A DNA stretch of 24,001 nucleotides from a virus, in IMG/VR virus record IMGVR_UViG_3300023176_001566, positions 1-24,001 of that record; one strand, written 5' to 3'. Made by a program: the position numbers and the translations under genes. Below, one piece after another: positions 5,090 to 10,791 of the stretch (within the stretch, counting starts at the first letter, position 1; each line of letters opens with the position of its first letter). The notes beneath the pieces were generated by a model. That model ran no database searches, was not told the origin of the DNA, and was given only the letters and a program-made list of their open reading frames with translations.

Positions 5090-5451
5090 GCGGAGTCTAT
5101 AATCAAACCTATTTTGACAATCACCCTCACGAAAAAGATAGAGAAGGTGTTCTCTATGGAGTTATTCTAGTAAATAAATCCACTTGGGAACGTGAATGTA
5201 TCAAGGTAGGAATTGCCAGTGGAAAAGACTGGCGTCATGTAATCAAAAGAAGTCGTGGTTTTCAAGGCTACGATTTGCGTATTCAACGCACTTATCATGA
5301 TACTATTTATAACTGTTGGAAGTTTGAGCAAGAACTACATAAGAAGTTTAAGCATGATAGTTACAAACCTCAACAAAAATTTGGTGGGCACACAGAGTGC
5401 TTCAAAATTTCGTCCCTTATTTTACGGGACTTCCCAAAAAATAGTTCTTGA
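5086..5451 (+). CDS. GIY-YIG-type nuclease (T5orf172/MUG113-like)
   Basis: This 121-residue protein follows the T5orf172/MUG113 branch of the GIY-YIG nuclease superfamily. It has a first strand VLYGVILVN, a second element CIKVGIASGKDWR (the K-G and following Arg), a basic loop, then the glutamate helix KFEQELHKKFKH and a closing GGHTECF motif. GIY-YIG proteins cut DNA, and many are homing or site-specific endonucleases. It uses ATG 5086 overlapping the preceding stop; GTG 5080 is an alternative. The last three codons AAT-AGT-TCT and the TGA stop are part of promoter P4, so the C-terminal NSS is promoter-derived. It lies between the ligase halves, which would fit a mobile nuclease that split the gene. 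The activity is not proven. Confidence 0.72.
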   Translation: MSGVYNQTYFDNHPHEKDREGVLYGVILVNKSTWERECIKVGIASGKDWRHVIKRSRGFQGYDLRIQRTYHDTIYNCWKFEQELHKKFKHDSYKPQQKFGGHTECFKISSLILRDFPKNSS

Positions 5452-5476
5452 CAGATGCTTGTTCTTTTGATATAAT
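5436..5476 (+). promoter_or_regulatory. Sigma70-type promoter P4
   Basis: AAAAATAGTTC precedes TTGACA (5448-5453), followed by a 17-bp spacer and TATAAT (5471-5476). The -35 box contains the TGA stop of the nuclease gene. The expected transcript start is near 5483, about 23 nt ahead of the ligB TTG start. Confidence 0.93.
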
Positions 5477-5505
5477 ATATTTATAAATTTTAGAGAGAAG
5501 TAAAT

Positions 5506-6267
5506 TTGAGAGAAATAATTATACCAACACATTGCCCAGCTTGCAACACAGAGTTAGACATTGTGAATGACCAATTATTTTGTCGAAATGATACTTGCCC
5601 TGCTAAGTCATCCAAACGAGTCGAGCATTTTGCCAAGACTTTGAAAATAAAAGGACTTGGTTCAGCTTCAATCGAGAAACTTGACTTACAGGACTACCAC
5701 GATATTTATGCTCTTACAGAACAAGAAATATCGGTTGCTCTAAATTCGGAAAGGCTAGGAGAGAAATTATTTGCTGAGATAGAAAATTCTAAATCAGCAA
5801 GTTTAACAACTCTCCTTCCAGCTTTTTCGATACCGCTGATAGGTTCTAGCGCATCTAATAAATTGACCAAACAGGTCTCGAATATTTCAGAGATAACCTA
5901 CCAAAAGTGTATAGATGCTGGTCTGGGACCTAAAGCGGCGTCGAATTTAGTTAATTGGTTAGATAATTCATTCTATCCAATGGAGTACGACGACTTACCT
6001 TTTACATTTACTTGTGAGAAGTCCGAAGTCGACAACACCCCGAAGAAAGGTGTTGTTTGTATAACAGGTAAACTTAAAAGCTATCCTACAAAGGCAGTAA
6101 CGAAAGAAGTTTTACTAAAACATGGATTTGAGACAAAGGATAATCTTACAAAAGATGTTACGATTCTATTGAACGAAAGTGGCATAGAATCAGCAAAAAC
6201 TAATAAAGCCCGAGAAATGGGTGTAATAATTTACGATAATATAAAAACTTTAATAAAGGATAATTAA
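5506..6267 (+). CDS. ligB: NAD-dependent DNA ligase, Zn-finger/HhH/BRCT subunit (LigB)
   Basis: This 253-residue protein is the C-terminal half of an NAD-dependent DNA ligase. Four zinc ligands are intact (C10, C13, C26, C31; CPAC ... CRNDTCPAK). Helix-hairpin-helix units follow: LKIKGLGSASIEKL at about 46-60, then EKLFAEIENSKSASL and GLGPKAASNLVNWL at about 145-158. A BRCT domain fills about 182-253 (GVVCITGKLKSYP ... TNKAREMGVIIYDN). Nothing of the adenylation domain is present, so it must work with LigA (3593). The start is TTG 5506 behind an AGAGAGAAG sequence, and it is expressed from its own promoter P4. It begins exactly where the OB fold of LigA stops. It is followed after 2 nt by the HTH gene. 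Confidence 0.92.
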   Translation: MREIIIPTHCPACNTELDIVNDQLFCRNDTCPAKSSKRVEHFAKTLKIKGLGSASIEKLDLQDYHDIYALTEQEISVALNSERLGEKLFAEIENSKSASLTTLLPAFSIPLIGSSASNKLTKQVSNISEITYQKCIDAGLGPKAASNLVNWLDNSFYPMEYDDLPFTFTCEKSEVDNTPKKGVVCITGKLKSYPTKAVTKEVLLKHGFETKDNLTKDVTILLNESGIESAKTNKAREMGVIIYDNIKTLIKDN

Positions 6268-6269
6268 AA

Positions 6270-6986
6270 ATGGCATTACCAAAATGGACAGATGAAAGAA
6301 CACAGCAACTAGTGGACTTCATCGGTGACCAAAGCCCTGTATCACAGGCAGTAGTTGCTGAAGCTGCTGAGCATCTTGAAACATCAACAAGATCAGTATC
6401 TTCTAAATTAAGAAAAATGGGATTTGATGTAGAACTAGCTTCTGCTTCAGCTTCCAAGTCTTTCTCAGATGAGCAAGAGGCAACTCTTAGCACATTCGTA
6501 CAAGACAACAGCGGTAGCTACACATATGCAGAAATCGCTGAAAACTTTGAAGGCGGAGCATTTTCTGCTAAGTCAATTCAAGGTAAAATTCTTTCTATGG
6601 AATTAACAGAGCATGTTAAACCTGCTCCTAAAGTAGAAACTGTTAGAACTTACTCTCCTGAAGAGGAAGGCACATTTATTGAAATGGTAAATGGTGGTTC
6701 TTTTGTAGAAGAAATCGCAGAAGCATTAGGCAAAAGCGTTAACTCAATCAGAGGTAAAGCTCTTTCATTACTTAGAAGTGGTGACATCAATGCTATTCCT
6801 AAGCAGAAAGAAACTAAAGGTTCAAGCAAAGCTGACGTATTAGCTGACCTTGACATCTCTGGAATGACTGTTCAAGAGATCGCTGATGAAATCGGCAAAA
6901 CTGTAAGAGGCGTTAAAACAATGTTAACCAGAAGAGGTTTACAATGTGCTGATTACAACGGTGCAGCTAAAAAAGAAATAGGCTAA
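6270..6986 (+). CDS. Multi-HTH DNA-binding protein (T5 D5-like position)
   Basis: This 238-residue protein appears to be four tandem helix-turn-helix units. They start at about residue 5 (KWTDERTQQLVDFI), 64 (SFSDEQEATLSTFV), 126 (TYSPEEEGTFIEMV) and 185 (SKADVLADLDISGM). Each ends in a recognition-like helix such as TRSVSSKLRKMGF, AKSIQGKILSM, VNSIRGKALSL or VRGVKTMLTRRGL. The first three begin with the same pattern as the protein at 2070. Low-complexity linkers (ASASAS, KQKETKGSS) separate them. In T5 the D5 gene, a DNA-binding transcription regulator, occupies the same place between ligase and helicase, so a similar role is plausible. The gene follows ligB by 2 nt with an AAGGA site and is closed by terminator T2, consistent with high independent expression from P4. 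Confidence 0.8.
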   Translation: MALPKWTDERTQQLVDFIGDQSPVSQAVVAEAAEHLETSTRSVSSKLRKMGFDVELASASASKSFSDEQEATLSTFVQDNSGSYTYAEIAENFEGGAFSAKSIQGKILSMELTEHVKPAPKVETVRTYSPEEEGTFIEMVNGGSFVEEIAEALGKSVNSIRGKALSLLRSGDINAIPKQKETKGSSKADVLADLDISGMTVQEIADEIGKTVRGVKTMLTRRGLQCADYNGAAKKEIG

Positions 6987-7002
6987 TCGCAATAATTAGT
7001 GA

Positions 7003-7027
7003 GGGGAGCGCACTGCTCCCCTTTTTT
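7003..7027 (+). terminator. Intrinsic terminator T2
   Basis: GGGGAGC (7003-7009) pairs with GCTCCCC (7015-7021) around loop GCACT, followed by six T (7022-7027). It lies 16 nt after the multi-HTH gene and only 11 nt before the helicase ATG, leaving no space for a promoter. The helicase operon must depend on read-through or antitermination, or on transcripts that escape here. Confidence 0.93.
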
Positions 7028-7038
7028 GAGAGAGAGTT

Positions 7039-8397
7039 ATGAATATTGCGAGTGCGTTACTAAAACAATTAATAGTACAAAGAGATTTAGATACTTGGTC
7101 ACAACTGAAGAATATTTATCTTCCAAGTGAGTACCAAGGGATATTTAACATCTTAGAAAAGCACGTTGACAATTATCAAACTCTCCCTACTTTTGAAGAA
7201 CTTCAATATGAAGTCCGAGATAAGAAAAGTCTCGAAAAACTCTCTGCCATAGAAAATGTAGAAGTAGATGTCGATGCAGACATGCTACTTGACTATCTTA
7301 AAAATGAATTCACACAAATAGAAATATTAGACGAACTTGACAAGTATATTGACAAGACTGTTGCTATGGCGAGTGCAGAAGAAAATATAGAACAACTACA
7401 GGAAATAGTTTTAAACGTAAGTGACAAGGTTGATGTAACTCCACCTTCTGAAAGTATGCAAACGATTACACTTTTTGAAGATGAAGAACAAAGATCGAAG
7501 TATTTACCTTTAGGACTCAATACTGATTACGATTCAAAGGTGAAATTCTCACCGAAAGATTTAGTGCTTGTTGGCGGCAAACGCGGTGCAGGTAAGTCAT
7601 TGACTTCCTGTAATCTTGCTGTCAATGTGTATGACTCTGGTAGAAGTGCAGTGTATTTTACTATAGAAATGGACAGCCGCTCTATTCTGCAAAGAATGTG
7701 TTCAATCTCTACACGAATTCCTTTTGTCAAAATTAGAGACAGAAACCTCAACAATGAGGAATGGAATCTTGTAGCAGGTTGGTGGGCAGGTCGTTTTGAT
7801 GGTGGTCACGAGCTTCTCCAAGAGTTTGAACTCAACAGAGATTTTGACGAGTTTCACAGAAAACTTGTTAAAAGAGAACTGAATAAAGATAAACAACTTG
7901 ACGTTATTTATGATCCCGCCCTCACTCTCTCAAAAATTCAAAGCGAACTCGATAAGAGGGTAAGTCGCCAAGACGTTGGGATTGTAATAGTCGATTATCT
8001 TAACCAAGTTCGCCGCCACAACGCACCTTCAAGAAACAGTCAGTATGACTGGCAAGAACAAATCGAGATTAGTAAAAAGATGAAGTCATTTGCGCAAGAG
8101 TATGAAACTCTTGTTTTCGCACCCTATCAGATAGACGCTACTGGAGAAGCCCGTTTTGCAAAAGGTATCTTAGATGCTGCAGATGCAGCGTATACATTGG
8201 AAGCATGGGAACCAGAGGATAAGTGTATGACATTTAATTGTACTAAAATGAGAAACAATGAAGTAAAAGGTTTCTCTAGTGAAGTAGATTGGAGTTCATT
8301 AAAGATTGGCCCCAACAGTACACTTAATCCAAAAGAAAAAGCAAAAATGAGAGAAGATATGGGATTAGCAGATGGAGAAGAAATACAGGAGATTTAA
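7039..8397 (+). CDS. Replicative DNA helicase, DnaB-like
   Basis: This 452-residue protein is a RecA-fold hexameric replicative helicase. The N-terminal ~140 residues are helical (TLPTFEELQYEVRDKKSLEK, as in the DnaB N-domain). The ATPase core has Walker A GGKRGAGKS (179-187), the catalytic glutamate region YFTIEMD (206-212), and Walker B VGIVIVDYLNQV (313-324) with D319. It also has a QIDATGEARFAKGILDAADA segment near the expected arginine-finger region and a CTKMRNNEVK element. Its length and motifs match phage DnaB/gp41-type helicases. It starts at ATG 7039 behind GAGAGAG. The primase gene follows two small genes later. This is the T5 D6 position. Confidence 0.93.
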   Translation: MNIASALLKQLIVQRDLDTWSQLKNIYLPSEYQGIFNILEKHVDNYQTLPTFEELQYEVRDKKSLEKLSAIENVEVDVDADMLLDYLKNEFTQIEILDELDKYIDKTVAMASAEENIEQLQEIVLNVSDKVDVTPPSESMQTITLFEDEEQRSKYLPLGLNTDYDSKVKFSPKDLVLVGGKRGAGKSLTSCNLAVNVYDSGRSAVYFTIEMDSRSILQRMCSISTRIPFVKIRDRNLNNEEWNLVAGWWAGRFDGGHELLQEFELNRDFDEFHRKLVKRELNKDKQLDVIYDPALTLSKIQSELDKRVSRQDVGIVIVDYLNQVRRHNAPSRNSQYDWQEQIEISKKMKSFAQEYETLVFAPYQIDATGEARFAKGILDAADAAYTLEAWEPEDKCMTFNCTKMRNNEVKGFSSEVDWSSLKIGPNSTLNPKEKAKMREDMGLADGEEIQEI

Positions 8398-8595
8398 ATG
8401 TTAATGTACACAGAAAAACAATTAGAAGAATCCTATGGACTCTTTATTTATGGACTAATACAAATTAGGAATAATCAAAAAGTATTAATAGATATTCCTA
8501 CTTTAGAAGAATTTAGAACTATTTATGAAGAAGGATGGGAACAGATTTTAGATGATGAGTGGTATTTTGATGGCGACAATAGTACAAGACACTAA
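8398..8595 (+). CDS. Small hypothetical protein (65 aa)
   Basis: This 65-residue protein starts immediately after the helicase stop, with AGGAG eight bases upstream. The body reads YTEKQLEESYGLFIYGLIQI, then IDIPTLEEFRTIYEEGWEQI and an acidic aromatic tail (LDDEWYFDGDN). The pattern MYTE-QLE ... TLEEFR-IYEE is one I associate with small uncharacterised ORFs of marine phages, but no function is known. It overlaps the deformylase gene by 26 nt. Confidence 0.65.
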   Translation: MLMYTEKQLEESYGLFIYGLIQIRNNQKVLIDIPTLEEFRTIYEEGWEQILDDEWYFDGDNSTRH

Positions 8596-9010
8596 GACGT
8601 TAAGAACTTACTCAAAAGAATGGACAGGCTCAGACGAAGAGCTAAAAAATTTATTATCCCGAATGAAACTAGCAATGGTTGAGAATGAGGGACAAGGTAT
8701 TGCTGCAATACAAATTGGAGAACCTTATAGAGTATTTGTAGCAGTAACAATGTGGGACGACGTATTCGTAAATCCAGTAGTGAAGAATCGTAGTTCTATT
8801 ATGAAAACTGATTGGGAAGGATGTTTAAGTTGCAAAGATGCGGCAGTAAGAGTTAAACGCTCTCATTCCATAGACTTAGAGTATACGAATTTCAAAGGAA
8901 ATAGAAAAACTACTAAGTTTACAGGAAACGACGCTAGAGTAATACAACATGAACTCGATCATTTAAACGGATTTTTAATAACAGATAGAGGAAAAGTATA
9001 TAAACCATGA
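8570..9010 (+). CDS. def: Peptide deformylase
   Basis: This 146-residue metalloenzyme removes the formyl group from the N-terminal methionine of nascent proteins. All three family motifs are present: GQGIAAIQIG (41-50, the GxGLAAxQ motif), EGCLS (83-87, with metal ligand C85) and QHELDHLNG (126-134, with ligands H127 and H131 and catalytic E128). The C-terminus is short (FLITDRGKVYKP), as in phage and plastid-like deformylases that lack the bacterial tail helix. ATG 8570 gives a normal N-terminus (TIVQDTKTLRTYS); ATG 8552 would add six residues. Family knowledge: marine phages often carry deformylase, perhaps to process phage or host proteins rapidly. It overlaps the primase start (ATGA). Confidence 0.95.
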   Translation: MATIVQDTKTLRTYSKEWTGSDEELKNLLSRMKLAMVENEGQGIAAIQIGEPYRVFVAVTMWDDVFVNPVVKNRSSIMKTDWEGCLSCKDAAVRVKRSHSIDLEYTNFKGNRKTTKFTGNDARVIQHELDHLNGFLITDRGKVYKP

Positions 9011-9861
9011 GAGTAGAAGAAGTACTAGCTGAAGAAAGAATACCATTTAAAGTATCCCCTGCGGATTATATTGTTTCATGTCTCAACCCTGAACATGACG
9101 ATAGCAACCCTAGTATGAGAATTGATAAAATAACTGGAATATTCAATTGTTTTTCTTGTGGTTTTAAAGGAAATATTTTTAAATTATTTAACAAACCCAG
9201 TAACTTTTTGGACATAAAAAGAGAAAAGGTAAAACAGTTAATCGATCAAAAACGCTCGGCTTCTGTCGGACTCAAATTTCCAACCGATATGATGGCATAT
9301 GTCGGAAATGAGAGAAATATAAAACCTGAGACATATAAAAAATTTGAGGCTTTTATGTGCAATCGATCACCTTTTCAAGATCGAATTGTTTTCCCTATCT
9401 ACGATATTACTAATAAAATTGTAGCATTTAATGGAAGGCTAAGAGAAAAATCTGCAATTAAAGACCAGCCAAAATATATCATACATCCACCGAAAGCAAT
9501 AATGCCTTTTTACCCAGCAACTGCTAAGCCAATAAAAGGTAGAGTAATTTTGGTCGAAGGAATATATGATGTGCTAAATTTACATGATAAAGGATTGACA
9601 AACTCAATGTGTGGTTTTGGAGTATCAAATATAACAGTAGAAAAACTTCAACTACTTAGAATGAGAGGAGTAGACCAAGTAGATATCTTTTTTGACCCTG
9701 ATGATGCAGGAGTAGCTGCAACAGAAAAAGTTCAAGAACTTTGTGAGAAAGTAGGATTAAAACATTATCATGTAAAAATACCAAAAGAACTAATAGATGC
9801 AGGAGCTTTGAATGAGCTTTATGTAAAAAGAATAAAGGAAAATTTATATGGCAATAGTTAA
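9007..9861 (+). CDS. DNA primase, CHC2 zinc finger and TOPRIM
   Basis: This 284-residue primase makes RNA primers for lagging-strand synthesis. The zinc ligands are C25, H30, C48 and C51 (CLNPEH ... NCFSCGFKGN). A linker (about 65-115) leads to the catalytic part: FQDRIVFPIYDITNKIVAFN at about 123-142, then the TOPRIM motifs VILVEGIYD (180-188, E184) and FFDPDDAG (228-235, D230 and D232). It is much shorter than bacterial DnaG because it lacks a helicase-interaction domain, which is usual for phage primases. It overlaps the deformylase by 4 nt and the HNH-like gene by 14 nt. It occupies the T5 D7/D8 position. Confidence 0.93.
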   Translation: MRVEEVLAEERIPFKVSPADYIVSCLNPEHDDSNPSMRIDKITGIFNCFSCGFKGNIFKLFNKPSNFLDIKREKVKQLIDQKRSASVGLKFPTDMMAYVGNERNIKPETYKKFEAFMCNRSPFQDRIVFPIYDITNKIVAFNGRLREKSAIKDQPKYIIHPPKAIMPFYPATAKPIKGRVILVEGIYDVLNLHDKGLTNSMCGFGVSNITVEKLQLLRMRGVDQVDIFFDPDDAGVAATEKVQELCEKVGLKHYHVKIPKELIDAGALNELYVKRIKENLYGNS

Positions 9862-10567
9862 TTCAAGAGATAGAAAAAATGATGGCTCTGAGTTTGGAAT
9901 ACTTGGAGGTAGACCTACAGTATATAACTGGGAAGATTTTGCCAAAGAAATGGAAGAAAATGACCCAGATAAGTATTATTTGTCTCCTCACATGAAGAAG
10001 TGGATGCTAGAAAATTGGGGTAAAACAGAAGACGAAATACAAAGAAGTTTTCGTAAAACTTTATGGGCAAAGTTTGGAAAGACAAATACTTCTGTAAGCA
10101 CTCCAGAAAAAGCAAAAGCATGGAGACAAAGCCCACGAGGCAGACTTAGTAAAAAGATACAAAAATTTAAGACAAAAACCACACCACTTAGAATAAAAAT
10201 TCCATTAGTAGATGTGAGTAAAAGTTTGCAAAAAAGATTAAATAGTTTTAATAGAAGAAGAACAACAATAGAAGGCATAATTATGAACTTAAAAGATTTA
10301 GTAGAACATTTAGAAGAAAAACAACAATTAAATTTAGAAAACAATACAGTAGTAGATTATTACTCAGGCGAAGTATTAGATTTAGTAAATGATACATGGC
10401 AGTTAGATCATATTGACCCAGATGGTGGAAATGGTTTAGAGAACGCCTGTATTACAAGAGAACAATATAACCAAATGAAAAATGCTTGGACAATAGAGGA
10501 AACTTTAGATGCATGTGAAAAATTATTAAAAAATCTAAGACCAAACGTATTAAAAAATAGTTCTTGA
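9848..10567 (+). CDS. HNH-like endonuclease protein
   Basis: This is a 239-residue protein. The N-terminal half is basic and rich in aromatic residues (SPHMKKWMLENWGKTEDEIQ, KKIQKFKTKTTPLRIKI) and could bind DNA. The C-terminal part (about 168-230) resembles an HNH module: DYYSGEVLDL, then TWQLDHIDPDGGNGLENACI with D187-H188, then REQYNQMKNAWTIEE with N208 and K211, the usual order DH...N..K. The zinc-binding cysteines of classical HNH/Cas9-like modules are absent. The last residues NSS and the TGA stop are encoded by promoter P5. The function could be homing, resolution or DNA degradation; the sequence does not decide. Confidence 0.68.
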   Translation: MAIVNSRDRKNDGSEFGILGGRPTVYNWEDFAKEMEENDPDKYYLSPHMKKWMLENWGKTEDEIQRSFRKTLWAKFGKTNTSVSTPEKAKAWRQSPRGRLSKKIQKFKTKTTPLRIKIPLVDVSKSLQKRLNSFNRRRTTIEGIIMNLKDLVEHLEEKQQLNLENNTVVDYYSGEVLDLVNDTWQLDHIDPDGGNGLENACITREQYNQMKNAWTIEETLDACEKLLKNLRPNVLKNSS

Positions 10568-10592
10568 CAAAAGGTCAAAATTGGAGTATAAT
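10552..10592 (+). promoter_or_regulatory. Sigma70-type promoter P5
   Basis: AAAAAATAGTTC precedes TTGACA (10564-10569), followed by a 17-bp spacer and TATAAT (10587-10592). It contains the TGA stop of the HNH-like gene. The next ATG is at 10600, seven bases after the -10 box, so the mRNA should begin at or next to the ATG. Confidence 0.93.
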
Positions 10593-10599
10593 ATACATT

Positions 10600-10791
10600 A
10601 TGAGAATTTTAAAAGAACACATAAAAGGCAGTATTATTTGGAAAGATAGAAGTCCTGATGGGCTACCAAGATGGATTGTCACTAAAAATATGGAAAATAA
10701 CGAATCAACAAAAATATTTAATTGTAACTGGTATAAATATGACCAAGTAGTAGATATTGTTGTTGCAGATGAATATAGAGGAGAACAATGA
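10600..10791 (+). CDS. Small hypothetical protein (63 aa), leaderless
   Basis: This 63-residue basic and aromatic protein lies between promoter P5 and the polymerase gene. Visible elements are SIIWKDRSPDGLPRWIVTKN, then NCNWYKYDQVVDIVVADEYR. It looks like a small beta-sheet protein with several Trp residues. ATG 10600 is the sensible start: an upstream in-frame TTG at 10564 lies inside the -35 box and could not be on the P5 transcript. Because the ATG is only seven bases past the -10 hexamer, translation should be leaderless. It overlaps the polymerase start by 4 nt (ATGA) and carries that gene's AGGAG site. The family is unknown. Confidence 0.65.
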   Translation: MRILKEHIKGSIIWKDRSPDGLPRWIVTKNMENNESTKIFNCNWYKYDQVVDIVVADEYRGEQ

